The notes: generated by a model not told the origin, from the letters alone. Numbered from the stretch's first letter, positions 48,701 through 58,095 are shown. The stretch: DNA of 64,000 bases from Janthinobacterium agaricidamnosum (GCF_003667705.1 NZ_CP033019.1:6262001-6326000), one strand, 5' to 3'. Numbers and translations are program-made.

Positions 48701-51700
48701 CAGCTGGCGCGCCATGTGGTGCTCGCCCGCGCTGGCGCTGGCCACCTTCGGCGCCTTGCTCTACTGGCGCCCGGCCGCCTTGCCGGCCGCCGCCGTGGTA
48801 CTGCTGCTGTGGCTGGCCGCGCCCGCCATCGCCTGGTGGATCAGTCGCCCCATCGAGCGGGCCGTGGCGCGCCTGTCGGCCGAGCAGGGGCGTTTCCTGC
48901 ATGGCGTGGCGCGCAAGACCTGGGCGTATTTCGATACCTTCGTCGGGCCGGACGACCACTGGCTGCCGCCCGATAACATGCAGGAACACCCGAACCTCGT
49001 GGTGGCGCACCGCACTTCGCCGACGAATATCGGCCTGGCGCTGCTGGCCAACCTGACGGCCTACGATTTCGGCTACATCACCCTCGGCCAGTTGATCGAG
49101 CGCAGCCGCGCTACCCTGCACAGCATGGGCGAGCTGGAACGCTTCCAGGGCCATTTCTATAACTGGTACGACACGCAAACGCTTAAGGCGCTGCAGCCGA
49201 TGTACATCTCGACGGTCGACAGCGGCAACCTGGCCGGCCATCTGCTGACCTTGCAGCCGGGACTGGTGGAACTGTACGACGCTCCCATCATCGGCGCGCA
49301 AGTGGTGCAGGGCATCCGCACGACGGCGCAGGTGCTGCAGGAATTCATCGCCGCCGAAGGCGAGGGCAAGGCCATGCGCGAGAGCATGAGCCTGTTGCAG
49401 GCGTCCGCCGCGCCCGCCACCCTGGCCGAATGGCATGCTTATCTCGCCGCCGCGAATGGCGCGGCCGATGCGCTGCTGTCGCTGACCCTGCACAGCGAGG
49501 ATGGCGAGCTGTCCATGTGGACGGGCGCGCTGGCGCGCCAGTGCCGCGCGGCGCTGGCCGAATTGCTGCAACTGGCGCCGTGGGCGGCGCAGGCGGGTGT
49601 CGATCCTGCTTGGCTGCGCGTGCCGACCCTGCGCGAACTGGCCAACCTGGAGGTGCCCGAAGGCACGCCATCCGAGCTGGCCGCCCTGCTGGCGCAAGGC
49701 CGCGAACAGGCGGGCCGCCACATGCGCGACATCGCCCACGCGGCGGGCCAGGCGCGCGACTTCGCGCAGATCGAATACGGTTTCCTGTACAACCCGTCGA
49801 CCAAGCTGCTGGCCATCGGCTACAACGTCAGCGAACGGCGCCTGGACCCCAGCTACTACGATTTATTGGCTTCCGAAGTGCGTCTGGCCAGCTTCATCGC
49901 CATCGCCCAAGGGCAGCTGCCGCAGGAGCACTGGTTCGCCCTGGGCCGCCAGTTGTGCATGGTGGCCGGCCAGCCCGTGCTGCTGTCGTGGAGCGGTTCG
50001 ATGTTCGAGTACCTGATGCCGCTGCTCGTGATGCCGAACTACCCGAACACCCTGCTCGACCAGACCTACCATTCCGTCATCGAGGCGCAGATCGATTACG
50101 GGCGCCAGCGCGACGTGCCGTGGGGGATTTCCGAATCCGGCTACAACACGGTCGACGCCAGCCTGAATTACCAGTACCGCGCCTTTGGCGTGCCCGGCCT
50201 GGGCCTGAAGCGGGGCCTGGCCGACGACCTGGTGGTGGCGCCGTACGCCAGCATGATGGGCCTGATGGTGCAGCCGGAAGCGTCGTGCCAGAACCTGCAG
50301 CGCATGCAGGCGGCCGGCTACATGGGTCGCTACGGCTTTTTTGAAGCGATCGATTTCACCACCGCGCGCCTGCCGCGCGGGCAGGGCAGCGCCGTCATCC
50401 GGTCCTTCATGGTGCACCACCAGGGCATGGGCTTTCTGGCCCTCAGCTACCTGCTGCACGACCGGCCGATGCAGCGCCGTTTCGAGTCCGATCCGCTGCT
50501 GCAATCGGCCTTGCTGGTGCTGCAGGAACGCACGCCGCAGGCCGGCGCGTTTTACTCGAACACGGCCGAACTGGCAGTGCTGCGCAGCGGCGCGCCCGAG
50601 CAGGCCATGCCGATGCGCATCCTCACGCAGGCCAACAGCGCCGTGCCCGAAACGCAGCTGCTGTCAAACGGCCGCTACCACGTCATGGTGAGCAATGCGG
50701 GCGGCAGCTACAGCCGCTGGAAAGACCTGTCCGTGACGCGCTGGCGCGAAGACAGCACGCGCGACAACTGGGGCAATTTCTGCTACCTGCGCGACCTCGA
50801 CGACGGTGAAGTCTGGTCCACCATGTACCAGCCGACCCTGGCCGAACCGAAGAAATACGAAGTGATTTTTTCGGAAGGGCGGGCCGAGTTCCGCCGTGCC
50901 GACCATGGCCTCGACCTGTACACGGAAATCGTCGTCTCGCCCGAGGACGACATCGAAATCCGCCGCACGCGCATCAGCAATAATTCGAACCGCCAGCGGC
51001 GCATCGAGATCACCAGTTTTGCCGAAGTGGTGATGGCGCCGGCGGCGGCCGATGCGGCCCATCCCGCATTCAGCAAGCTGTTCGTGCAGACGGAAATCCT
51101 CGCGCATGAAAAGGCGATTTTATGCACGCGCCGGCCCCGCTCGAAAGACGAGCAGATGCCGTGGCTGCTGCATGTGATGACGGTGCACGATATCGAGCGC
51201 TACGAAGTGTCGTTCGAGACGGACCGCGCGCGCTTCATCGGCCGCGGCAACACGGCGCAGCTGCCGCAGGCGCTGCAGGACGACGGGCCGCTCAGCGGCG
51301 GCCACGGCTCCGTGCTCGACCCCATCGTGGCCATCCGCTACGTCATCACGCTCGAACCCGACCAGGCCGTCACCGTCGACAGCGTCACCGGCATGGTGGA
51401 GCAGCGCGAGGCGGCGCTGCACCTGATCGACAAATACCAGGACCGCCATCTGGCCGACCGGGTCTTCGAACTGGCCTGGACGCACAGCCAGGTGGTGCTG
51501 CGCCAGTTGAACGCCAGCGAAGCGGACGCGCAGCTGTATGCGCGCCTGGCCAACGCAGTGATCTACCCGAATGCGGCCCTGCGCGCGGAAGCGAGCATCC
51601 TGATCAAGAACCAGCGCGGCCAGTCCGGCCTGTGGGCGTATGCGATTTCCGGCGACCTGCCCATCGTGCTGCTGCAGATACGCGACGCGGCCAATATCGA

Positions 51701-54467
51701 ACTGGCGCGCCAGATGGTGCAGGCCCATGCCTATTGGCGCCTGAAAGGATTGATCGTCGACCTGGTGATCTGGTACGAAGAGCAGTCGGGCTACCGCCAG
51801 CTGCTGCACGACCAGATCATGGGCTTGATCGCCTCGGGCATCGATGCGCAGGCGATCGACCGCCCGGGCGGCATCTTCGTGCGCCTGGCCGAGCAGATCG
51901 CCAACGAAGACCGCATCTTGCTGCAATCGGTGGCGCGCGCCATCATCAGCGATTTGCGCGGCACCCTGGCCGAGCAGGTCAAGCGTCCGCCGAGCCCCGT
52001 GCTGCGCATGCCGCCGCTGCTGCAGGACCCGGCACGCGACCATGGCGGCGTGCCGCACCGGGCGCCGCAGCGCGAGCTGATCCTGGAAAATGGCCTCGGC
52101 GGTTTCACGCCCGATGGGCGCGAATACGTGATCACCACGGCAGAAGGCAAGCAGACGCCGGCGCCGTGGTCGAACGTGCTGGCCAATGCGCAGTTCGGCA
52201 CGGTGGTGTCCGAAGCCGGCCAGGCGTACACGTGGAGCGAGAACGCGCATGAATTCCGCCTCACGCCATGGCAGAACGACCCCGTGTCGGACCTGTCGGG
52301 CGAAGCGTTTTATGTGCGCGACGAGCAGACCGGCCAGTTCTGGTCGCCCTCGTCCCTGCCCGCGCGCGGCAGCGGCGACTACGTGACGCGCCACGGTTTC
52401 GGCTACAGCATTTTTGAGCACAGCGAGGGCGGCATCGCCACCGAGTTGTGCACCTATGTGGCGCTCGATGCGGCCGTCAAATACTCGGTGATCAAGGTGC
52501 GCAACGACAGCGGCGTGCCGCGCCGTTTGTCCGTCACCGGCTACGTGGAATGGGTGATGGCCGACCTGCGCGCCAAGTCCGGCATGCATGTGGCCACCGA
52601 AGTTGATACGATCAGCGGCGCGCTGTTTGCGCGCAATAACTACAACACGGAGTTTTCCGGCCGCGTCGGCTTTTTCAATACGGACGCCAGCATCCGCTCC
52701 ATCACCTGCGACCGTAATGAATTCATCGGCCGCAACGGCAGCCTGGCGCAGCCGGCGGCGCTGCGCCGCGTGCGCCTGTCCGGCAAGGCGGGCACGGGGC
52801 TGGACCAGTGTGCCGCCATCCAGGTGCCGTTCGAACTGCAGCCGGGACAGGAGCGCGAAATCGTCTTCCTGCTCGGCGTGGGCGGGCGCCGCAATGCCGA
52901 CGCCAGCACCATGGTGCAGCGCCATGCGGGCAAGGAAGCGGCCCGCATGGCGCTCGACGCGGTACGCGCGCACTGGGAAAGCACGCTGGGGGCCGTGCGC
53001 ATCGAGACGCCAGACCCGTCGCTCGACGTGATTGCCAATGGCTGGCTGATGTACCAGACCATCGCCTGCCGTTTGTGGGCGCGCAGCGGCTATTACCAGT
53101 CGGGCGGCGCCTACGGTTTCCGCGACCAGCTGCAGGACGCGATGGCGATGATCCACACGGCGCCGCAATTGCTGCGCAAGCACTTGCTGCTGTGTGCGGC
53201 GCACCAGTTTGTTGAAGGCGATGTGCAGCATTGGTGGCATCCGCCGTCGGACCGGGGCGTGCGCACGCACTGCTCCGACGATTACCTGTGGCTGCCGCTG
53301 GCCGCCTGCCGCTATGTGATCGCCACGGGCGACGTCAACGTGCTGTCGGAAGTGGCGCCCTTCATCGAGGGGCGGGCCGTCAAGCCGGAAGAGGATTCCT
53401 ACTATGACTTGCCCATGCGTTCGGGCGAGTCGGCCGACCTGTACGAGCACTGCGTGCGCGCCATCCGCCATGGCTTGCGCATGGGCGTGCACGGCTTGCC
53501 GCTGATCGGTTCCTGCGACTGGAACGACGGCATGGACAAGGTGGGCGAACATGGCAAGGGCGAGAGCGTCTGGCTGGCCTTCTTCCTGTACGAAGTGCTG
53601 CAGCGTTTCGCCGAGGTGGCCATGCTGCGCGGCGACGCCGCATTCGCCCAGTTCTGCCGCGACGAAGCCGTGAAACTGGCGGCCAACGTCGAAGAACATG
53701 CTTGGGATGGCGAGTGGTACCGGCGCGCGTATTTCGACGATGGCACGCCATTGGGTTCGCACACGAACGAGGAATGCCAGATCGATTCGATTTCGCAAAG
53801 CTGGGGTGTGCTGTCGGGCGCCGCCAACAAGGAGCGGGTCGCCGGCGCCATGCGCCAGGTCGATGCGCGCCTCGTGCGCCGGGATTCCGGCGTGATCCAG
53901 CTGCTCGATCCGCCGTTCGACAAGGCCGACCTCAATCCCGGCTACATCCGCGGCTATGTGCCGGGCGTGCGCGAGAACGGCGGCCAGTACACGCATGCTG
54001 CCATCTGGACGGCGATGGCGTTTGCCCGCATGGGCGACGGCGAAAAGGCGTGGGAATTGCTGCGCATGATCAATCCCGTGCGCCATGGCGTCGACGCGCA
54101 GGCGGTGGCGCGCTACAAGGTGGAACCGTACGTGGTGACGGCCGACGTGTATGCCGTGGCGCCGCACGTAGGGCGCGGCGGCTGGAGCTGGTACACGGGA
54201 TCGTCGGGCTGGCTGTACCGCCTGATCGTCGAATCCCTGCTCGGCTTGACGCGCGAAGCGAACGTGCTGCGTCTGGCGCCGTCCATGCCGGCCGAATGGG
54301 ACAGCTTCAAGCTGCATTACCGTTTCGGCGCCAGCAGCTATGCCATCACGGTGGAGCAGGCGCAGGGGCGGCCCGTGGGGTTGTCGCTCGATGGCGTGGC
54401 ACAGGGCGGCAACAGCATCGTCCTGCGCGACGAGGGCCGCGAGTATGCGGTGCTACTGCTGCTCTAG
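45777..54467 (+). CDS. ndvB: Cyclic beta-1,2-glucan synthetase (NdvB/Cgs type)
   Basis: 2896 residues, close to Brucella/Agrobacterium Cgs. It makes, cyclises and trims periplasmic cyclic beta-1,2-glucan. Two membrane helices lie near residues 426-480. A family 84 glycosyltransferase with the DxD-like LDTDTQLPRD (about 660) comes next, then further helices at about 856-1025. A glycoamylase-like domain contains WGISESGYNTVDASLNYQYR (about 1448). Two GH94-type phosphorylase regions follow, the last with GSCDWNDGMDKVG (about 2577), which includes the catalytic Asp. The start is TTG 45777 with GAGG six bases upstream; no earlier start exists in frame. No ndvA-type exporter is adjacent. Confidence 0.93.
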   Translation: MKEYTAVVTQQIKEQVSKVKEIFRDHSLAPDTFDAARDDALPLRSELFSAMQMAAHGKHVAAGHAVGRHHGRDRLLARLADNAALITATVNELTATVKSGRQVTPASEWLLDNFYLIEEQIRTTRRHLPKNYSKELPRLSSGVDAGCPRVYKIALEIISHGDGRVDLENLCHFVEAYQDVATLTLGELWAVPIMLRLALIENLRRVAARVADDRMQRDLANTWADQMTEIAERNPSGLILLVADMARSNPPMTSAFVAELSRRLQGQSSSLTLALSWLTHKLAESGLTIEQQIQSEIGQQAADQVSIANSIGSLRFLGTMDWQEFVETMSVVEQTLRLDPAGTYGLMDFATRDSYRHAIERIAKRSARSEVEVAEMAVQLAHTHGNGNDARRGHIGFYLVGRGVLVLEKQAGARLPFIEALQHTARAAPLASYLGAIAFLTLATSALLLERAVRHGVQGWPLAALGALALLGSSQLAVAVVNWLATLMTSPHPLPRMDYRSGIPSDARGIVVVPTLIYSAENVAALCEALEVRYLANRDPNLRFCLLTDFVDAQAQTLPGDEALLNQAQETIRGLNEKYRVEGAEFKDNGDPADPEELGHAGPFLLLHRPRLWNSQQNAWMGQERKRGKLSDLHAFLRGGARDKFSLVEGELRGLRTIKYVITLDTDTQLPRDAAREFIATMMHPLNRPVLDAAGTRVVAGYGILQPRVAVALPSANASRYELLCGGEPGIDPYTRTVSDLYQDVFYEGSFIGKGIYDLDMFERVLGQRLPDNKILSHDLLEGCYLRAGLLSDSQLYEEYPARYDADVSRRQRWIRGDWQLIGWLLGRVPGRAGKRERNPLSMLSRWKLFDNLRRSVVAPATTVSLLLVWGFLPHVAFWSAAVLAIIFLPPVFSALYDLLRKPRDTLWRQHLAAFERRCGVQFSHAMLTLVFLPYEAWISLDAIARTLWRLGVSHKHLLDWRASNLHSSSGSQADSWRAMWCSPALALATFGALLYWRPAALPAAAVVLLLWLAAPAIAWWISRPIERAVARLSAEQGRFLHGVARKTWAYFDTFVGPDDHWLPPDNMQEHPNLVVAHRTSPTNIGLALLANLTAYDFGYITLGQLIERSRATLHSMGELERFQGHFYNWYDTQTLKALQPMYISTVDSGNLAGHLLTLQPGLVELYDAPIIGAQVVQGIRTTAQVLQEFIAAEGEGKAMRESMSLLQASAAPATLAEWHAYLAAANGAADALLSLTLHSEDGELSMWTGALARQCRAALAELLQLAPWAAQAGVDPAWLRVPTLRELANLEVPEGTPSELAALLAQGREQAGRHMRDIAHAAGQARDFAQIEYGFLYNPSTKLLAIGYNVSERRLDPSYYDLLASEVRLASFIAIAQGQLPQEHWFALGRQLCMVAGQPVLLSWSGSMFEYLMPLLVMPNYPNTLLDQTYHSVIEAQIDYGRQRDVPWGISESGYNTVDASLNYQYRAFGVPGLGLKRGLADDLVVAPYASMMGLMVQPEASCQNLQRMQAAGYMGRYGFFEAIDFTTARLPRGQGSAVIRSFMVHHQGMGFLALSYLLHDRPMQRRFESDPLLQSALLVLQERTPQAGAFYSNTAELAVLRSGAPEQAMPMRILTQANSAVPETQLLSNGRYHVMVSNAGGSYSRWKDLSVTRWREDSTRDNWGNFCYLRDLDDGEVWSTMYQPTLAEPKKYEVIFSEGRAEFRRADHGLDLYTEIVVSPEDDIEIRRTRISNNSNRQRRIEITSFAEVVMAPAAADAAHPAFSKLFVQTEILAHEKAILCTRRPRSKDEQMPWLLHVMTVHDIERYEVSFETDRARFIGRGNTAQLPQALQDDGPLSGGHGSVLDPIVAIRYVITLEPDQAVTVDSVTGMVEQREAALHLIDKYQDRHLADRVFELAWTHSQVVLRQLNASEADAQLYARLANAVIYPNAALRAEASILIKNQRGQSGLWAYAISGDLPIVLLQIRDAANIELARQMVQAHAYWRLKGLIVDLVIWYEEQSGYRQLLHDQIMGLIASGIDAQAIDRPGGIFVRLAEQIANEDRILLQSVARAIISDLRGTLAEQVKRPPSPVLRMPPLLQDPARDHGGVPHRAPQRELILENGLGGFTPDGREYVITTAEGKQTPAPWSNVLANAQFGTVVSEAGQAYTWSENAHEFRLTPWQNDPVSDLSGEAFYVRDEQTGQFWSPSSLPARGSGDYVTRHGFGYSIFEHSEGGIATELCTYVALDAAVKYSVIKVRNDSGVPRRLSVTGYVEWVMADLRAKSGMHVATEVDTISGALFARNNYNTEFSGRVGFFNTDASIRSITCDRNEFIGRNGSLAQPAALRRVRLSGKAGTGLDQCAAIQVPFELQPGQEREIVFLLGVGGRRNADASTMVQRHAGKEAARMALDAVRAHWESTLGAVRIETPDPSLDVIANGWLMYQTIACRLWARSGYYQSGGAYGFRDQLQDAMAMIHTAPQLLRKHLLLCAAHQFVEGDVQHWWHPPSDRGVRTHCSDDYLWLPLAACRYVIATGDVNVLSEVAPFIEGRAVKPEEDSYYDLPMRSGESADLYEHCVRAIRHGLRMGVHGLPLIGSCDWNDGMDKVGEHGKGESVWLAFFLYEVLQRFAEVAMLRGDAAFAQFCRDEAVKLAANVEEHAWDGEWYRRAYFDDGTPLGSHTNEECQIDSISQSWGVLSGAANKERVAGAMRQVDARLVRRDSGVIQLLDPPFDKADLNPGYIRGYVPGVRENGGQYTHAAIWTAMAFARMGDGEKAWELLRMINPVRHGVDAQAVARYKVEPYVVTADVYAVAPHVGRGGWSWYTGSSGWLYRLIVESLLGLTREANVLRLAPSMPAEWDSFKLHYRFGASSYAITVEQAQGRPVGLSLDGVAQGGNSIVLRDEGREYAVLLLL

Positions 54468-54670
54468 TTTTGCCACTTCTCGTGTTCGGGACGGCGCCGG
54501 CCAGCCAGCAGGATCAGGCCGGCGCCAAATAGCAGCAAATCGCGCGTGCGCACTTCGGGTGCGGATGGCGTCGCCGTCTGGTGGTGACGCAAGGGTGCCG
54601 CCATGGCGGCGGCAGGCTGGCTGGCGCAAGCGGCCAGGCACAGCGCCGCCACGTTTCTATTCAACTGCAT
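54464..54670 (-). CDS. Tiny exported protein with C-terminal helix and Arg cluster
   Basis: 68 residues. An N-terminal signal-like stretch (VAALCLAACASQPAAAMAAP) is followed by a short polar linker and a C-terminal hydrophobic helix LLLFGAGLILLAG ending in RRR, preceded by APEV. The layout recalls PEP-CTERM sorting tags, though the PEP motif is imperfect. GAGGAATGT directly before ATG 54670 is a good ribosome-binding site. It overlaps the end of the glucan synthetase gene by four bases, convergently. Function unknown. Confidence 0.55.
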   Translation of the reverse strand: MQLNRNVAALCLAACASQPAAAMAAPLRHHQTATPSAPEVRTRDLLLFGAGLILLAGRRRPEHEKWQN

Positions 54671-54783
54671 ACATTCCTCAAGAAAGCGCGCTGACCGTTC
54701 CCGATCGGCGCGCCGGTATTCATGCCGACGATATTGTAATTATGAGCATGAATATTGTAAATTGGAAATTATACAGGGTTGTC

Positions 54784-55359
54784 TCAAAATCCCAGGGCGG
54801 CGCCCGCGCCCAGCAGGGTGGCCACGCCCAGCACGGCAAAGACCAGGGCCGCGATACCATGCACGAGGCGCAGCGGGACGCGGTTGGCGATCCTGTCGCC
54901 CAGGTAGACGGCCGGCACGTTGGCCAGCATCATGCCGAAGGTGGTGCCCAGCACGACGGAAACGATATCGTGGTAGCGCGCCGCCAGCGCCACCGTCGCC
55001 ACCTGCGTCTTGTCTCCCATTTCCGCCATGAAGAAGGCGATCAGGGTGGTCAGGAAGACGCCGTATTTGGCCAGCTTGGTCTCGTCTTCATCGAGCTTGT
55101 CGGGGATCAGGGTCCAGGCGGCCATGGCCAAAAAGGAGACGACCAGCACCCAGCGCAGCACGTCCGGGCCCAGCATGCTGGTGATCCAGGCGCCGACGGC
55201 GGCGGCGAACGCGTGGTTGGCGACGGTGGCGACGAAAATGGCCAGCACGATGGGCAAAGGCTTGCGGAATTTGGCGGCCAGCAGAAAGGCCAGCAGTTGG
55301 GTTTTGTCGCCGATTTCAGCGAGACCGACGATGCCGGTGGAGATGAGGAATGCTTCCAT
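54784..55359 (-). CDS. GDT1/UPF0016 family (MneA-like) Mn2+ exporter
   Basis: 191 residues with six hydrophobic helices in two homologous halves. Each half carries the family motif: GLAEIGDKTQLLAF near the start and MAEMGDKTQVATVA in the middle. The acidic residues form the ion site of GDT1/TMEM165 proteins; Vibrio MneA of this family exports manganese. The upstream leader holds a yybP-ykoY riboswitch, which senses Mn2+ and supports this role. I start at ATG 55359 because homologs begin MEAFL; a TTG at 55398 would add 13 residues. Confidence 0.9.
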   Translation of the reverse strand: MEAFLISTGIVGLAEIGDKTQLLAFLLAAKFRKPLPIVLAIFVATVANHAFAAAVGAWITSMLGPDVLRWVLVVSFLAMAAWTLIPDKLDEDETKLAKYGVFLTTLIAFFMAEMGDKTQVATVALAARYHDIVSVVLGTTFGMMLANVPAVYLGDRIANRVPLRLVHGIAALVFAVLGVATLLGAGAALGF

Positions 55360-55399
55360 GAGATTGCAAGAGGTACGCGGGCCGGACGAATTAACCAAT

Positions 55400-55439
55400 G
55401 ATCCACGGGCGACTCCGGCCCATGCGGCCGCCCTGGATC
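55400..55439 (-). promoter_or_regulatory. Expression-platform hairpin of the Mn2+ riboswitch
   Basis: On the minus strand GATCCA and GGGCG (55439-55429) pair with CGCCC and TGGATC (55410-55400), directly after the riboswitch core. No U-run follows, so regulation is more likely by translation or Rho than by an intrinsic terminator. Confidence 0.5.
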
Positions 55440-55542
55440 AATGGTCTCGTCAAGTTTTGCAACCACCTGCACCATGGCCTGCGGGCCAATCATGTTGATA
55501 CAGGTTCCCGCGGCAGGACCGCAGGACGACTACTCCCCAATG
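55436..55542 (-). ncRNA. yybP-ykoY manganese riboswitch
   Basis: Read on the minus strand the leader has TTGGGGAGTAGTC (from 55541), then TATCAACATGATTGGCC about 30 bases later, and ACTTGACGAGACCAT at the 3' end. GGGGAGUAG, UCAACAU and CGAGACC are the conserved loop and P1 elements of the yybP-ykoY family, in the right order and spacing, about 80 bases before a manganese-exporter gene of a class this RNA is known to control. Confidence 0.85.
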
Positions 55543-55683
55543 TTCGAGGCGCATCATACGCCTATGCGTGTTTCTGCGCCAGTGCCGCCGGCCCCGGGCG
55601 CCGTGCTGCGTGTGGGACTTCCACAACAATGATCGATTGCAAACAGACTCGACTTAGAATGCAGTTCTGTCCACGACTCCCAG

Positions 55684-58089
55684 ATGGAATGCGCCATGCC
55701 GGTTCTTGTCCGCTTGCTTGCCCTGTGTTTGACCTTGTTTGCTCCCTTGCCTGGCCTGTGCGCCGCCGCGCCCTTCGACGACAAGTTCCGCCAGCTCGAA
55801 GAACTGCTGCCCACGCCGAACAGCTACCGCACGGCGTCCGGCGCGCCCGGTCACGCCTACTGGCAGCAGCGCGCCGATTACGTGATCCGCGCCACGCTGG
55901 ATGAAGCGCGCCGCGCCATCACGGCCAGCGAACAGATCACCTATCACAACCGTTCGCCCGACAGCCTCGCGTATCTGTGGCTGCAGCTGGACCAGAACGG
56001 TTTGCGCCAGGATGCCGACCAGCGCCGCGTATTGAGCGCACCGTCGCGCCAGGCCTGGCTGAGCGGTAACGAAGACGAAGCGCTGAAATTCGAGGACTTG
56101 CGCGCCATCCATGCGGGGCGCGAATTTGACGGCGGCTTCAAGCTGACCGCCGTGAAAGCGGCCAGCGGCAAGCCGCTGCCGTATGTGGTCAACCAGACCA
56201 TGCTGCGCATCGATCTGCCGGTGGCGCTGGCGCCCGGCCAGAGCGTCACGTTCAACATCGACTGGTCGTACCGGATCAATGACCAGAAGGTGCTCGTCGA
56301 GCGCTCCGGCTACGAGTATTTTGAAGACGACAAGAACACGATTTTCCAGATCGCGCAGTGGTTCCCCCGCATGGCCGCGTATTACGACGCCGTCGGCTGG
56401 CAGCACAAGCAGTTTCTCGGCTCCGGGGAATTCACGCTCGAGTTTGGCGACTACGAGCTGTACCTGACCGTGCCGGCCGACCATGTGGTGGCCGCCACGG
56501 GCGAGCTGCAAAACCCTGCCGCTGTATTGAGCGCGGCGCAGCGCGAGCGCCTGGCGCGGGCGAAAAACAGCGCTACGCCGCTGCTGGTGATCACGCCCGC
56601 CGAGGCGCTGGCGGCGGAAAAGGGCAAGCCGGCGGGCATGAAAACCTGGCACTTCAAGGCGGCCAATGTGCGCGACGTGGCGTGGGCCTCGAGCCGCAAG
56701 TTCATCTGGGATGCGCAGGGTTTGGATAGCGGCGGCAAGCGCGTGATGGCCATGTCCTACTATCCGAACGAGGGCAATCCGCTGTGGCAGCAGTACAGCA
56801 CGCGCGCCGTCGTGCATGCGATCGAGCAGTACAACAAATACAGTTTCGAGTATCCGTATCCGAACGCGATTTCCGTCAATGGCGCCGTGGGCGGCATGGA
56901 GTATCCGATGATTGCGTTCAATGGCGGGCGCCCCGTGAAGGACAAGAAGACGGGGGAACTCACGTATTCGAAGACGGACAAATATGACCTGATCGGCGTG
57001 ATCATCCATGAAGTGGGGCACAATTATTTCCCCATGATCGTCAATTCGGACGAGCGCCAGTGGACGTGGATGGACGAGGGCCTCAACTCCTTCCTGCAGT
57101 ACCTGGCCGAGCAGGCGTGGGAAGAGCATTTCCCCTCCTGGAATGGCGAGCCGCGCAAGATCGTCGACTACATGCGCAGCCAGAACCAGGTGCCCATCAT
57201 GACCAATTCCGAGTCCTTGCTGCAGTTCACGGCGAACGCCTACGACAAGCCGGCCACGGCGCTCAACATCCTGCGCGAAACCATCCTCGGGCGCGAGCTG
57301 TTCGACTTCGCCTTCAAGCAGTACGCCTTGCGCTGGAAGTTCAAGCGCCCGACGCCGGCCGACTTTTTCCGCACCATGGAAGACGCTTCCGGCACCGACC
57401 TGGACTGGTTCTGGCGCGGCTGGTTCTATACCACCGATGCGGTCGACATCAGCATCGACGGCATCAGCGAATACGGCGTGAGCACGAAGAATCCGGAAGT
57501 CGAGAAAGCGTGGAAGAAGGCGCAGAAGGACGCGCAGCCCATCTCGATCTCGGACCAGCGCAACAAGGCGCTGCCGAAGAAGGTCGATACCGATCCTGCG
57601 CTGAAGGATTTCTATAACCGGCACGACGACTTCACGGTCACCAACAAGGACCGCAACAGCTATGCGGAAGAGCAGGAAACGCTGGAGCCGTGGGAGAAAA
57701 AGCTGCTGGAACAGCGCAACATGGGCAAGCATCTGTACCTGGTCGATTTTTCGAATCTCGGCGGCCTGGTGATGCCGCTGATCCTGGAAATCGAACTGAA
57801 AAGCGGCAAGAAAATCATCGAGCGCGTGCCGGCCGAAGTGTGGCGCTACGCGCCGCACAAGATCAGCAAGGTGATCATCACGGACGAGCCGATGGTGGGC
57901 CTGGTGCAGGACCCGTACTGGGAGACGGCCGACATCGACACGAGCAACAATAGCTGGCCGCGAAAAATCACGCCGTCGCGCCTGGAGCTGTTCAAACAGG
58001 ACCGCGACAAGCATAACCTGATGAAGGATTTGAATACGCCGCTGAAGGCGCCCGAGGCCAAGCCGCAAGCCAGGGCAGAAGCAAAATAG
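55684..58089 (+). CDS. Exported M1-family metallopeptidase
   Basis: 801 residues with a signal peptide (LLALCLTLFAPLPGLCAA). The zinc site is HEVGH (H442, E443, H446) with the third ligand in WMDEGLNSF. The substrate-binding GxMEN motif appears as VGGMEYPMIAF, a common variant in this subfamily. The region after the catalytic domain is rich in charged residues. It is likely to trim peptides in the periplasm or outside. The start could also be ATG 55696, four codons on. A good terminator follows, and a second M1-like gene begins 118 bases later. Confidence 0.88.
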   Translation: MECAMPVLVRLLALCLTLFAPLPGLCAAAPFDDKFRQLEELLPTPNSYRTASGAPGHAYWQQRADYVIRATLDEARRAITASEQITYHNRSPDSLAYLWLQLDQNGLRQDADQRRVLSAPSRQAWLSGNEDEALKFEDLRAIHAGREFDGGFKLTAVKAASGKPLPYVVNQTMLRIDLPVALAPGQSVTFNIDWSYRINDQKVLVERSGYEYFEDDKNTIFQIAQWFPRMAAYYDAVGWQHKQFLGSGEFTLEFGDYELYLTVPADHVVAATGELQNPAAVLSAAQRERLARAKNSATPLLVITPAEALAAEKGKPAGMKTWHFKAANVRDVAWASSRKFIWDAQGLDSGGKRVMAMSYYPNEGNPLWQQYSTRAVVHAIEQYNKYSFEYPYPNAISVNGAVGGMEYPMIAFNGGRPVKDKKTGELTYSKTDKYDLIGVIIHEVGHNYFPMIVNSDERQWTWMDEGLNSFLQYLAEQAWEEHFPSWNGEPRKIVDYMRSQNQVPIMTNSESLLQFTANAYDKPATALNILRETILGRELFDFAFKQYALRWKFKRPTPADFFRTMEDASGTDLDWFWRGWFYTTDAVDISIDGISEYGVSTKNPEVEKAWKKAQKDAQPISISDQRNKALPKKVDTDPALKDFYNRHDDFTVTNKDRNSYAEEQETLEPWEKKLLEQRNMGKHLYLVDFSNLGGLVMPLILEIELKSGKKIIERVPAEVWRYAPHKISKVIITDEPMVGLVQDPYWETADIDTSNNSWPRKITPSRLELFKQDRDKHNLMKDLNTPLKAPEAKPQARAEAK

Positions 58090-58095
58090 GAAAAC

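Noticed and set aside
45915..49739. 1274-codon open frame antisense to the glucan synthetase gene
   Set aside because: Low-complexity His/Arg/Gln-rich translation typical of a high-GC antisense frame; no family.
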